Assembly: GCF_036625195.1 (NCBI RefSeq)
Contig: NZ_JAZKUG010000001.1
Coordinates: 2,790,001-2,854,000 of the forward strand
Source of the DNA: Accumulibacter sp.
Lineage (GTDB): Bacteria; Pseudomonadota; Gammaproteobacteria; Burkholderiales; Rhodocyclaceae
DNA length: 64,000 nucleotides
Reading direction: 5' to 3'
A program made the position numbers and the translations under genes. How positions within the stretch are numbered: the first letter of the stretch is position 1; every line of letters begins with the position of its first letter. The notes under the pieces are model-generated. The model did not search any database. It had not been told where the DNA came from and saw only the letters and a program-made list of their open reading frames with translations. This document shows positions 7,857 through 16,639 of this stretch, in pieces.

Positions 7857-9089
7857 CTAGGCAGCGCCCCGGTTCGGCAGTCGTACGACCTCGGCCCCCT
7901 CTTTCATTCCGCCGGCCTCCAGCATGGCAGCCGTTGCCGTATTGACGGACTGGCGCACCGGATCAAGATCGAGTCGCGCGTAGATCGCGGTTGCTTGCTG
8001 GCTCTTGTGGTTCAGGCTCTTGCCGATGATCGCCAGCGTTGCGCCGGTTCTCGCTTGCCAACTGCCGAGCGTGCGCCGCAGGTCATGCAGCGTTACGCCG
8101 TTCGCCTCGTTGCGCCCGTAGGGAATCCCGGCCCGCTCCATGACGCGAATCACCGCCTTCTTCGGCTCCACCATGTGGCCGCTGGCGCCAGGCCCAGGGA
8201 AGACAAACTCGCCTGCGATCGTTTCCTGTCGTGCCTTCAGGATCTCGACGGCTTCCGGGCAGAGCGTCACGTTCTGCGGGGTGCCGTTCTTGGTATCGGG
8301 GATTCGCCAGACGGAATCCGCCACGTTGATTTCCGACCAGCGCATGGCGCATAGATTTGACCGCCGTGCGCCAGTCAGCAGCGCCAGCAGAATGAAGTCG
8401 CGCATGGCGATACTCGGCTCTTCCGCCAGCGATTGAAAGAACCGGGGCAGTTCATCAGCTTGCAGGAATCGGTCGCGGCTCACGAGGCGCCCGGCCACCT
8501 TGACGCTTTGCGCCGGGTTCACTTCAAGGTAGCCCCATTCAATCGCCTTGCCGAAAATTCCAGACGCCAGCGCCCGTACCAGCCTGACCGTCGCCGGGGC
8601 CTTGCCTGCATTCTCAACGTCGGACAGCGCGCGCGCAATCATCGCCCGCGTGATGCCCCCGAGCTTCTGGTCACCCAGCGGTTTCTGCAAGTAGTCCCGG
8701 AATCGCTGCTGCATGTTGGACCACACGGCCAGCTTTTCGCCGTGCCGTCTCCCGTATTCGGTGAAGAACTCCGTCAGTGTCGGCTCCGCCTTGAGTACGC
8801 GCTTCACTTCGGCAGGGTTCGCGCCGTGCTCGATTTCTGAATTGACCGTCGAAGCCGCCTTCCGCGCTTGCTCTACGGTCATGGCAGGGAAGCGACCCAA
8901 GGTCACCCGTTCCGGACCGCCGCCCTTGGTGCGCCGGTACATGGAAAAGGTTTTCACGCCTGCGGGGGTTACGCGAAGCTGTAGGCCCGGTGTCTTCGTG
9001 TCGTGATAAGTTGCCCGCGTGCCAGCCGCCGAAGCAGGCAGGGCAAGGATTCGCTCCTTGTTGAACTGGAATCTCGATGCATCGCTCAT
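7857..9089 (-). CDS. Tyrosine recombinase (element integrase)
   Basis: A 410-residue integrase with an N-terminal arm-binding domain (GLQLRVTPAGVKTFSMYRR), a core-binding domain around residues 110-190, and a complete catalytic domain: Arg in TGARRSNLC, HDLRRTLG, His in NHKSQQ, and the Tyr nucleophile in AIYARLDLD. Length and organisation fit the P4-like integrases that use tRNA genes. It is transcribed away from the predicted attachment site 175 bases upstream, and direct repeats that could be its arm sites lie between. It looks intact and able to integrate and, with the AlpA-type protein, excise the element. Confidence 0.93.
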   Translation of the reverse strand: MSDASRFQFNKERILALPASAAGTRATYHDTKTPGLQLRVTPAGVKTFSMYRRTKGGGPERVTLGRFPAMTVEQARKAASTVNSEIEHGANPAEVKRVLKAEPTLTEFFTEYGRRHGEKLAVWSNMQQRFRDYLQKPLGDQKLGGITRAMIARALSDVENAGKAPATVRLVRALASGIFGKAIEWGYLEVNPAQSVKVAGRLVSRDRFLQADELPRFFQSLAEEPSIAMRDFILLALLTGARRSNLCAMRWSEINVADSVWRIPDTKNGTPQNVTLCPEAVEILKARQETIAGEFVFPGPGASGHMVEPKKAVIRVMERAGIPYGRNEANGVTLHDLRRTLGSWQARTGATLAIIGKSLNHKSQQATAIYARLDLDPVRQSVNTATAAMLEAGGMKEGAEVVRLPNRGAA

Positions 9090-9118
9090 GACGTGACCTT
9101 ATGCGTTTGGTCTGCCCC

Positions 9119-9185
9119 GGGGTTACGCCGGGGTTACGCTGGGGTTACTTTTCGGGTGCAGAACGATGCGCTTTGCTGTAACCCC
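9119..9185. repeat. Short direct repeats between integrase and attachment site
   Basis: Three copies of GGGGTTAC(GC) occur with an 11-bp period (9119-9128, 9130-9139, 9141-9148), and one inverted copy, GTAACCCC, lies at 9178-9185. Their position between the integrase start and the tRNA fragment is where arm-type integrase sites lie in lambdoid and P4-like elements. They may also control integrase expression. Confidence 0.5.
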
Positions 9186-9240
9186 GTTAAGGTCAGTGTA
9201 TCGCTAAGATACTGCTAGGGCAAGAACTATTTAGCTTCGT

Positions 9241-9286
9241 TAATGCGTAGGTCTGCCTCAGCCTGCGCATTCGTAATGCGTAGGTC
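9241..9286. repeat. 13-bp direct repeat overlapping the tRNA fragment
   Basis: TAATGCGTAGGTC occurs at 9241-9253 and again at 9274-9286, the second copy being the 3' half of the anticodon stem of the tRNA-Thr fragment. The first copy could be a trace of an earlier integration or a core-site duplication. Confidence 0.5.
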
Positions 9287-9314
9287 CCCAGTTCGATTCC
9301 GGGCAGCGGCACCA
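9264..9314 (+). other. tRNA-Thr(CGT) 3' fragment, predicted attachment site
   Basis: From the anticodon stem-loop onward the sequence reads as a tRNA: stem, loop TTCGTAA (anticodon CGT), variable region, T-arm with loop TTCGATT, acceptor strand CAGCGGC and ACCA. The matching 5' acceptor strand and D-arm are missing upstream, and the T-stem has one A-C mismatch, so this is not a full tRNA gene. It is best read as the right-hand copy of an integration site; the intact tRNA would lie beyond the left window edge. Confidence 0.75.
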
Positions 9315-9329
9315 GTAAACCAAGCACTT

Positions 9330-9356
9330 AGCCCGACCCGCAAGGCCGGGCTTTTT
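9330..9356 (+). terminator. Rho-independent terminator after the tRNA fragment
   Basis: AGCCCG and CGGGCT form a stem around a short loop and are followed by a run of T (CTTTTTGC). This is probably the original terminator of the tRNA-Thr transcript. Confidence 0.7.
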
Positions 9357-9599
9357 GCTTTCTGGGTTTCTGGGAACGACTGGGGAACGACCAGAATGCA
9401 AGTGTCGCCGCGCACCCTCGGCATTTCCGCGAAAGTCGAGCGCGCCGGCTGAAGGGGCGGAAGCGGTTCAGTGTGGTGCCCGTCACATCGCCCGTCGATG
9501 CTCGGCTTGACCGTCTTCCTCGACCGCTTCCGGGTTCGCCGCCGGCCTGATCACGTTAGCAGACAAGCTCGTCAGCACGTCATCCAGCCGGCTCTCGTT

Positions 9600-9760
9600 G
9601 CCGAGCCTGGACGGACGCATCAGCGCCTTCAGCGCTAGCGCGTCCAGCTCCGTGGCCCATGATCTGCGCCGAAACTCCCGCAGGGCACTCCACCCACTCG
9701 GCCAGAGTGCCGAACGAGCGGCGCAGACCGTGTGCGACAGGTCTCCGATCACAAACTGCG
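9600..9760 (-). pseudogene. Second integrase, C-terminal remnant
   Basis: On the minus strand, 9652-9732 encode HGLRRSFGTLAEWVEC followed by AGVSAQIMGH, the box II region of a P4-like tyrosine recombinase (H.LRR...G......G). The reading frame does not continue to a catalytic tyrosine in a recognisable way and has no intact upstream part. A different integrase from the intact one, it marks an older integration at the same tRNA. A 141-codon open frame at 9483-9908 in another frame covers it and ends in a protein-like stretch, but I do not recognise it. Confidence 0.55.
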
Positions 9761-10093
9761 GGGTGCTGGCGCCGAACTCGCCGTTGCGTGAGGCGTCAGC
9801 GCACTGGCGCAGGCGGCCGAGATGGCCGCCGCCAGGCTTCTGCCGCCGATGTGGCCACGGGCACAGATGACAGGCGTCCCGGAGTGGGTTTGCCGGGCCG
9901 ATCGGCAACCCTGAGCACGAATTTCACGATTGACGCGGACGGGAACGGACGAGATACTGCTGGAGGCATCGAAGTTCCGATCCTCCCGCTTCTGAATTTT
10001 GCGATCCAATCGAATGCGCCTTCGCCGACCGGTGCGAAGATCGCTGACGAGGGTGACAGACAGCACACATGGCGATCCAACAATGAAGCAACC
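9761..10093. other. Region upstream of the amylase gene
   Basis: About 330 bases without a clear gene. Open frames on both strands lack recognisable features. The last part should hold the promoter and ribosome binding site of the amylase gene; the only Shine-Dalgarno-like bases are GAAG at 10085-10088. Confidence 0.35.
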
Positions 10094-11245
10094 ATGATGA
10101 ACTGGAAATGCCTTCGTCGGCAGCCGCGTTCGCTGGTGGCCGCGCTGGCAGCGCTGGCGCTGACCGGCGCCGCCGACGCCGCCCGTTTCAACCCGCCCGC
10201 CGCCTCGGTGCAGATGTGCCAGTGGAACTGGAACGACATCGCCGCCGAGCGCATCGCATGGCTCGGCCCGCAAGGTATCGGCGCGGTACAGATCTTGCCG
10301 CCTGGCGCTTCGCAGCAGGTCGGCAGTTGGTGGGGCGTTTGCCAGCCGGTCAACTCCCTCAATCTCACCAGCCGCATGGGAACTCCGGGTGATCTGCAGC
10401 GAATGATCGGCACTTGCCACGACGCCGGGGTGCGGGTCTTCGCCGACGTGGTCGTCAACCGGATGGCCACCGATGCGGGCATCGCCGCCGACGGTCCGCC
10501 TTCGAACGCCGTCACGCTGACCGATCACTACTTCAGTGCCAATGACTTCCACACCGACGGTGGTCCGATCAGCGACGCCGACTGCACGTCGCCTGCCCGT
10601 CGCGGCGAGGTCATGCACTGTCGCCTCGAAGGCATGCCCGATCTCGCCGTCGAGAGGAGCCATGTCCAGGGCCAAGTCGCCAACCACCTATGCCGCTTGC
10701 TCGAAATGGGCGTCGACGGCTTTCGCATCGACGCTGCCAAGCACATGCCGGCCGGAACGTATTGCAACGTCATCGACGCAACACGCGACGCCAACGGCCG
10801 AACCTGCGGCGGCACGAGGGTGGTGGTGGACGTCCACGGCCAAGGCGATATCGCCGTGCCGGCTGGCGGCGCGAACGTTCCGGCGGTGGCGATCGACACC
10901 GGCCAGCCAATAGGCGGTGGCGCCACCTGCACCCTCACGTTCATCGTCACCGGAGCCGGCACGGCCTGGGGCCAGAGCCTGTACGTGGTCGGCAACCAGG
11001 CCGGCGTGGGCAACTGGTCTGCCGGCAACGGCTTCGCGCTGACGATTCGCGGCACCGGCGCCGACGCGCCATGGAGCGACCGCATCAGCCTGCCGGCCGC
11101 CACGGCGGTGCAATACAAGCACGCGAAATGGGACGGCACAGGCGCCGTCTGGGAGTGCGACCAGGCAAGTGCCAGCGGCCACCGTGAATTCACGAGCTGC
11201 GCGTCGGGAGCGCAGGCGCGCGCTGACGGCCCATTCGCGCGCTGA
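10094..11245 (+). CDS. Secreted alpha-amylase with internal deletion, CBM20 at C-terminus
   Basis: A 383-residue protein with a signal peptide (to about residue 29, GAADA). The GH13 barrel starts normally and carries region II, DGFRIDAAKH, with the catalytic Asp. Soon after (KHMPAGTYC, about residue 219) the sequence jumps in frame to the C-terminal linker and a CBM20 starch-binding domain (TLTFIVTGAGTAWGQSLYVV). Regions III (Glu) and IV (Asp), roughly half the barrel, are absent, and region I reads DVVVNRM where the family has DVVVNHM. It should still bind starch but cannot be a normal amylase. It lies 31 bases before the isoamylase gene and may share its transcript. The ATG at 10094 precedes the signal peptide; 10097 is an equal alternative. 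Confidence 0.8.
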   Translation: MMNWKCLRRQPRSLVAALAALALTGAADAARFNPPAASVQMCQWNWNDIAAERIAWLGPQGIGAVQILPPGASQQVGSWWGVCQPVNSLNLTSRMGTPGDLQRMIGTCHDAGVRVFADVVVNRMATDAGIAADGPPSNAVTLTDHYFSANDFHTDGGPISDADCTSPARRGEVMHCRLEGMPDLAVERSHVQGQVANHLCRLLEMGVDGFRIDAAKHMPAGTYCNVIDATRDANGRTCGGTRVVVDVHGQGDIAVPAGGANVPAVAIDTGQPIGGGATCTLTFIVTGAGTAWGQSLYVVGNQAGVGNWSAGNGFALTIRGTGADAPWSDRISLPAATAVQYKHAKWDGTGAVWECDQASASGHREFTSCASGAQARADGPFAR

Positions 11246-11276
11246 CCTTCAACTCTGCATTCAAGGAGAAGCAAGC

Positions 11277-13580
11277 ATGCACTTCATTCGCCATCTGCTG
11301 GGCCTTGCGCTGGCCTGCAGCGCCCTTGCCTACGTTCCAGCCATTGCGGCGATCAATGCGTCGCAACTCGGTGCCAGCTACAACGCCAAGCGCAGCGCGA
11401 TCACCTTCAAGGTCTATTCGTCGCGCGCGACGCGGATCGAACTGTGGCTCTACGCCGCCGCAGGCGCCTCGCCGGAAGTGGCGCGCATACCGCTCACGCG
11501 CGGCAGCGGCGACGTCTGGTCGACGGTCGTCTCGCGCGCGGCGTTGAAGCGAGCCGGCCTCAACGGCCCGGTGTACTACGGTTATCGCGCGTGGGGCCCG
11601 AACTGGACCTGGGATGCAGACTGGACGAAGGGCTCGAGCCTGGGCTTCGTCAGCGATGTCGACGCGCTGGGCAACCGCTTCAATCCGAACAAGCTGCTCG
11701 TCGACCCGTACGCGCTCGAGCTGAGCCACGACCCGCTGACGCCGGATAACCTGAGTGGCGTACCATATGCGTCGGGAGCGGACTATCGCAACCTCGACAG
11801 CGGCCACGTCGCACCGCGAGGCATTGTGCTCGGCAGCGACAGGCAGTCGATCGGCAGCAAGCCGACGCGCGCGTTCAAGGACGACATCATCTATGAAGTC
11901 CACGTGCGCGGCCTGACGATGAACGATGCGGCCATTCCGCAGGCGTATCGCGGCACCTATCGCGGCGCGGGACTGAAGGCGCCGTATCTGAAGAGCCTCG
12001 GCGTCACCGCCGTCGAGTTCCTGCCGGTGCAGGAAACGCAGAACGACACCAATGACGTGTCGCAACCGCCAAGTACCGACGGCGACAACTACTGGGGCTA
12101 CGCGACGCTGAACTACTTTGCCCCCGATCGCCGCTACGCCGCCGATCGCAGCCCCGGCGGCCCGACGCGCGAATTCAAGGCGATGGTCAAGGCCTTCCAC
12201 GACCAGGGGATCAAGGTTCTGATCGATGTCGTCTACAACCACACCGGCGAAGGCGGCGCGTGGAAGTCCGACGACCCGACGACGTACAACGTGCTGAGTT
12301 TTCGCGGTCTCGACAACCCGACCTACTACACGCTGACGAGCGACAGACAATGGACCTGGGACAACACCGGCGTCGGCGGCAACTACAACACCCGCAACCC
12401 GATTGCGCAAAACCTGATCGTCGATTCGCTTGCCTACTGGCGCGATACGCTGGGGGTCGACGGCTTTCGCTTCGACCTCGCGTCGGTGCTCGGCAACACC
12501 TGCGAAGCCGCCTGCTTCAACTACGACAAGATGGACCCCGGCACAGCGCTGAACCGGATCGTTCGCGAACTGCCGCCACGCCCGGCCGGTGGCGGCGTTG
12601 GCATCGATCTGATCGCCGAGCCCTGGGCGATCGGCGGCAACTCATATCAGGTCGGAGGGTTTCCGAGTGGCTGGTCGGAATGGAACGGCCGCTATCGCGA
12701 CAGCGTCAGGCGCAGCCAGAACCAGCTCGGTAGCGCGTCGATCACCACCGGCGAACTCGCGACGCGTTTTTCCGGATCGGCAGATCTGTACCAGAACAAC
12801 GGTCGCCAGCCGTGGAACTCGGTCAACTTCCTCATCGCACACGATGGTTTCACGTTGCACGACTTGTACGCATGCAACAGCAAGAACAACGGCCAGGCGT
12901 GGCCCTACGGTCCCTCCGACGGCGGCGAGGACAACAACAGCAGTTGGGACCAAGGCGGTGACGCCGGCGCGCAGCGCAGGGCGGCACGCAATGGCCTCGC
13001 GCTGCTGATGCTGTCGGCCGGTGTGCCGATGATCGGCGGCGGTGACGAGGCGCTGCGCGGGCTGCGCTGCAACAACAATCCGTACAACCTCGATTCGACC
13101 GCCAACTGGCTGGACTGGAACCCGAGCCCCGAGCAGAGCAACTTTCGGGCTTTCGCGAAGGCGATGATCGCCTTTCGCGCCGCACACCCGGCGCTGCGCC
13201 CGGCGACGTTCTATTCCGCCATCGACAACAACGGCAACGTGATGGAGCAGCTGCGCTGGTTCAAGCCCGATGGCGCGGTGGCAGACGGAGCGTACTTCGA
13301 CCACCCGAACAACCACGCCATCGCCTGGCGCATCGACGGCACCGAGTTCGGCGACAGCGCTGCGGCGATCTACATCGCTTACAACGGCTGGAGCGGCGAC
13401 GTCAACTTCTCTCTGCCGTGGCCGGGAAGCAACCGGCAGTGGCATCGCGTCACCGATACGTGCCCGTGGGCCGAAGGCGCGAGCCAGGTGCGCGCCCCCC
13501 GCGGCGAAGATCCTGTGGGCGGAGAAGGAACGAACTACTCGCTGTGCGGGCGCAGCGTCCTGCTGCTGATCGCCAGGTAG
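11277..13580 (+). CDS. Secreted isoamylase (glycogen/starch debranching enzyme)
   Basis: A 767-residue GH13 isoamylase of the Pseudomonas amyloderamosa type, which hydrolyses alpha-1,6 branches. It has a signal peptide (LALACSALAYVPAIAA), an N-terminal CBM48-like domain (residues about 25-200) and the barrel with all four GH13 regions: VLIDVVYNHTGEGG, VDGFRFDLASVLG (Asp nucleophile), LIAEPWAIGG (Glu acid/base) and FLIAHDGFTLHDL (Asp). The start is preceded by AAGGAG at 11262-11267. Length fits the family. It follows the broken amylase, so the pair once formed an extracellular starch/glycogen degradation unit; now only debranching seems intact. Confidence 0.93.
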   Translation: MHFIRHLLGLALACSALAYVPAIAAINASQLGASYNAKRSAITFKVYSSRATRIELWLYAAAGASPEVARIPLTRGSGDVWSTVVSRAALKRAGLNGPVYYGYRAWGPNWTWDADWTKGSSLGFVSDVDALGNRFNPNKLLVDPYALELSHDPLTPDNLSGVPYASGADYRNLDSGHVAPRGIVLGSDRQSIGSKPTRAFKDDIIYEVHVRGLTMNDAAIPQAYRGTYRGAGLKAPYLKSLGVTAVEFLPVQETQNDTNDVSQPPSTDGDNYWGYATLNYFAPDRRYAADRSPGGPTREFKAMVKAFHDQGIKVLIDVVYNHTGEGGAWKSDDPTTYNVLSFRGLDNPTYYTLTSDRQWTWDNTGVGGNYNTRNPIAQNLIVDSLAYWRDTLGVDGFRFDLASVLGNTCEAACFNYDKMDPGTALNRIVRELPPRPAGGGVGIDLIAEPWAIGGNSYQVGGFPSGWSEWNGRYRDSVRRSQNQLGSASITTGELATRFSGSADLYQNNGRQPWNSVNFLIAHDGFTLHDLYACNSKNNGQAWPYGPSDGGEDNNSSWDQGGDAGAQRRAARNGLALLMLSAGVPMIGGGDEALRGLRCNNNPYNLDSTANWLDWNPSPEQSNFRAFAKAMIAFRAAHPALRPATFYSAIDNNGNVMEQLRWFKPDGAVADGAYFDHPNNHAIAWRIDGTEFGDSAAAIYIAYNGWSGDVNFSLPWPGSNRQWHRVTDTCPWAEGASQVRAPRGEDPVGGEGTNYSLCGRSVLLLIAR

Positions 13581-13823
13581 GCCGGAGGAGGGTGCGCCGA
13601 GGGTGCATGAAGCGAGGCGCCAGCCGCGAAGCCAGAGGTGGCCCCGTTTGTTTGGACAGGAAAAGCTCGAGGATCTGTTGGCTTCTGGGCTTCTGGCTTC
13701 TCCGTTCAAGCTGTCCTATTCTTGTAGTCGACCCGATGTGCTTCTGCCGTGAAGAAGGGTCATGGCGGTAAGGCATGGACACTGGAGCGAGGGGTTTGAG
13801 ACGGATCGAAGAGGAGGACCGGG

Positions 13824-14474
13824 ATGGGGGGTTCAGTCGTCACTGGTGCCAATCGCGGAATCGGCCTTGAGTTCGCGCGACAGCTCAGGGCTCGTGGGGG
13901 AGCGTGGTCGCGGTATGTCGCCGGAGCTCGACGCGCTCGGGGTGCGTGTCGAAAGCCCGACCAACCTGACAGACCCTCATGCTGCTTCCAAGCTGGCCGA
14001 AAGGCTTGCCCACGACGAGATTGACCTCCTGATCCATAACGCCGGCGTGCTCATGGCCGACTCCCTCGAAGCGGTTGATGCTGACGCGGTGCGCGCGCAG
14101 TTTGAAGTGAACGCCTTGGCGCCGCTCTTTCTAACGCGGGCTTTGCCCCGCGCCTGCATCCGGGCACGAAGGTTGCGCTCATCACCAGTCGGATGGGCGC
14201 CATGGGCGATAACACTTCCGGGGGTTACTACGGCTACCGTATGAGCAAGGCGGCCCTCAATGCGGCCGGTGTCTCCCTCGCCCACCACCTCAAGCCGCTG
14301 GGAGCCTCTGTGGTCATCCTGCATCCAGGCTGCGTGCGTACCGAGATGACTCGGGGCCACGGCCAGATCGATCCGGACGAGTCTGTTCGCGGGCTCTTAC
14401 AGCGCATCGAGGAACTCAAGATCGAGACAACCGGACGATTCTTGCACCAGAATGGCGACATCCTACCGTGGTAA
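13824..14474 (+). pseudogene. Short-chain dehydrogenase, two frameshifts
   Basis: The gene can be read in three pieces. The first, from ATG 13824, has the Rossmann start VVTGANRGIGLEFARQLRARG. After a shift near 13893 the second continues ELDALGVRVESPTN and LLIHNAGVLM (the NAG motif). After another shift near 14150 the third runs LHPGTKVALITSRMGAMG, then YYGYRMSKAALNAAG with the catalytic YxxxK, to the stop at 14474. Together they make a full-length SDR of about 215 residues. The YRMSK and NAG motifs are preserved, so decay is recent, unless the shifts are sequencing errors. Confidence 0.8.
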
Positions 14475-14783
14475 GGTCGTGCCCCGGCTCCGCGGCGGCA
14501 TGCGATGCCAAGTGGAAATCCTTCGTCTGCTGACGGCCAAGCATCGACGCTCAAGAACCCCTTCCCCGAACCAGTCGTTGACACGATCCGCACGGGATAC
14601 TATTGTTTGGAGTATGGGCATTGTTTCTCCCGCCAACCGCGTACACAATAGGAGCAACCGCCGTACGAGCGAAAGCTTGATGGGACTCGACCTCCAGCAT
14701 TTTTTGGGGCGCCGAGTTCGCCAGTAGGCCCTGAAATTCTGCAGCAGAACTGTTTCCGGAAACTCAGTTACCCCATAAGAGTC
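14475..14783. other. Intergenic region with a perfect 12-bp palindrome
   Basis: No gene is seen. GTTTCCGGAAAC at 14752-14763 is a perfect palindrome 20 bases before the start of the next gene and could be an operator or a hairpin over the ribosome binding site. The region is less GC-rich than its neighbours. Confidence 0.4.
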
Positions 14784-16334
14784 ATGAACATCAATACAGG
14801 CATTCGCGTGGTCGCTCTCATATTTGTGGCGATTGGGTGCCTTGAACTGTTGTCCCTCATCGAGATCGCGCTGATGAGACCTCCCGCCTACGCTGCAATG
14901 CCCATTGGATGGCAAATCGGCCGTTACTTGAGAATGGCTGCCTTGGCGGCCCTTCCACTATTCGGGGGCATTGTGTTCTTGCGAAGGCGACACGCTGGCC
15001 GAGTTACGCTAATCGTGTACTGCCTGACGGCGCCTGCCCTCTATGCTTGGTCGTTTGCGTATGGGTATGCGGGCTTTGAAGATCCCGGTCGGAACGCATG
15101 GATTTTCGGCTTCTTGTTTGGCTACACAGCGTCCGTTCCGTTCTTGCTCTTTCTGACTTGGAAGAAGACAAGAGCCATGATGATCACAGCAGGGCAGGCG
15201 GGTGAAGGCACTGAAAAAGGCATGGCGAGGATCCCAGAAATGCGCGAGAAGCGATGGTTGTTACTGGACTTGCTGGCTCTTGTGGTCGTGCTGACGCTGG
15301 TGTGGTTTGGAAAGGGTATGATTCTGGGCGAGCCTTCGCCCCCACCTCCGTCTCCCGCAGCGACACCTGTCCCGAAGCCAGCAAACGGGCCTCCGGTGAC
15401 CGCACCGGCGCCCGATGTGCTGATTGGGCAGGTGTTCGAAGCAACCGGGGTGGCACAAAGCATCGCCGAAATGCAGCAGCGCATCGGCGTCGCACTCGAG
15501 TCCATTGGCGCATCCCTCCGGTTGAGGCCGGAGCAAAAGCAGCTTATCTACTCGGCGCAGCGCGAAGCGTTTCCCCCGGAGGCGCTTCGCCATCGACTCC
15601 AGCAGCGCTTCAGGACGCAGTTCAATGAAGCGCAACTTCGCGCCGTGCTCAACGACTTCAGCGGTCCCGTTGGGCGGCGAATGAGTGAACTCTCGGCCGC
15701 CGGCGAAAAGGACGATCAAGCCTTCCTTCGCTTTGTTGAGCAGTCACGTATCCAGCCGCCGGCAGACAAGCGGAAGGCATTGTTGCTGCGCCTCGAAGGT
15801 GCGATCGGTGCCGGGCAGTGGGCCGCGGAGATGACCTTGAGCAGCACCAAGGCGATGTTGGAGGCTGCCGCGGCGAGCGAAGGCAAGCGCGTGATGGACG
15901 TCGAGGCACAGATGGCGACGCTGCGCTCGACACTCGAACCGCGAATTCGCGAATCCTTTGCCAGTAGGCTTGCCTACGCCTATCGCGAAGCAAGCGACGA
16001 CGAACTCGCTGCCTTCGCGGCGATTTACGAAAGTCCGGCGAGCAAATGGTATGCCGACAACGTGCGAGAGGCCACGCGCGAGTACTTTCAGGGCGGTCTG
16101 GAGCGCTTCGCCGGAAGGGTCGGAGAAGCCTTGGCCAGTCAGCAGCGCCCGGCCGTCCAGGTGGTAGCGGGGCCGACGGGCCCGTTGGCGGCCGCGGCTC
16201 CAAGCAGCGAGGGTGATGCTCGGTTGACTGGCGGATCGGCTCGTCGACATGCGCGCTGGCACCTCGATGCTCGGGCGTGCCTGCAGTACGAGCGGACAGC
16301 AGATATAGCGCGCTGCGCCGAGAAGTACTACTGA
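14784..16334 (+). CDS. Membrane protein with DUF2059-like domain
   Basis: A 516-residue protein. The N-terminal 130 residues hold four predicted membrane helices (VVALIFVAIGCLELLSLIEI, LAALPLFGGIVFL, LIVYCLTAPALYAWSFA, IFGFLFGYTASVPFLLFL); a fifth (LLDLLALVVVLTLVWF) lies near residue 160. A Pro-rich linker follows, and then about 270 residues of helical sequence with a DUF2059-like end (DDELAAFAAIYESPASKWY). The last 30 residues carry DARACLQYERTADIARCAEK, a short Cys-containing motif seen at the ends of several secreted proteins. The function is unknown. The N-terminal part is less GC-rich than the rest, so the protein may be a fusion. Confidence 0.65.
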   Translation: MNINTGIRVVALIFVAIGCLELLSLIEIALMRPPAYAAMPIGWQIGRYLRMAALAALPLFGGIVFLRRRHAGRVTLIVYCLTAPALYAWSFAYGYAGFEDPGRNAWIFGFLFGYTASVPFLLFLTWKKTRAMMITAGQAGEGTEKGMARIPEMREKRWLLLDLLALVVVLTLVWFGKGMILGEPSPPPPSPAATPVPKPANGPPVTAPAPDVLIGQVFEATGVAQSIAEMQQRIGVALESIGASLRLRPEQKQLIYSAQREAFPPEALRHRLQQRFRTQFNEAQLRAVLNDFSGPVGRRMSELSAAGEKDDQAFLRFVEQSRIQPPADKRKALLLRLEGAIGAGQWAAEMTLSSTKAMLEAAAASEGKRVMDVEAQMATLRSTLEPRIRESFASRLAYAYREASDDELAAFAAIYESPASKWYADNVREATREYFQGGLERFAGRVGEALASQQRPAVQVVAGPTGPLAAAAPSSEGDARLTGGSARRHARWHLDARACLQYERTADIARCAEKYY

Positions 16335-16541
16335 CTCGGTCGGTGCGCCGGCGGTGGTCAAGGCGCGGATCGACGAGGACTCACGCGCCGGGGCGCTGAT
16401 GCTCGCCGGAACCCGTCTCAATCCCGATCAAGCGGAACAGTGCGACGCGATGGACGGCGAACTCGCGGCCGAACACCGCTTCGTGCTGCCCGAATTGATG
16501 GTACGTGGAGAGAATCTGATCGGCGCATCGGTCGATTGCCT
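16335..16541. other. Gene fragment next to the IS21 end
   Basis: The plus strand is open from 16354 and encodes a protein-like stretch (DAMDGELAAEHRFVLPELMV) that I cannot assign. It stops making sense at the repeats at 16542, so it is probably the part of a host gene left of an insertion. Confidence 0.3.
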
Positions 16542-16586
16542 GGCGTCAATTATTTTGACCGGTCGGCGTCAATTATCCTGGCCGGT
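16542..16586. repeat. Tandem 23-bp repeats, probable IS21-family end
   Basis: GGCGTCAATTAT.T..CCGGT occurs twice in tandem (16542-16563 and 16565-16586) with three mismatches. Multiple short repeats of this sort are characteristic of IS21-family ends. Together with an IstB tail on both sides of the inserted IS4 element, they mark the downstream end of an IS21 remnant. Confidence 0.55.
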
Positions 16587-16639
16587 GGAAGCGAGGCGCA
16601 ATGGATCGCTACCCCTTCGGTTTTGCTTGTGGGTTTTTG
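16587..16639 (-). pseudogene. IstB C-terminal tail, left part
   Basis: On the minus strand the bases between the IS4 element and the IS21 end can be read as KNPQAKPKG followed by a stop, a fitting end for an IstB helper protein. The rest of the IstB C-terminus lies on the far side of the IS4 element, at 19102-19170. Confidence 0.4.

Noticed and set aside
9227..9424. Minus-strand 65-codon frame containing AARNRTGDLRITNA
   Set aside because: This is the familiar false protein read across a tRNA on the wrong strand; the sequence is explained by the tRNA-Thr fragment.
11190..12410. 406-codon open frame opposite the isoamylase
   Set aside because: It mirrors third-position GC of the real gene, has no recognisable motif and overlaps an intact GH13 enzyme.
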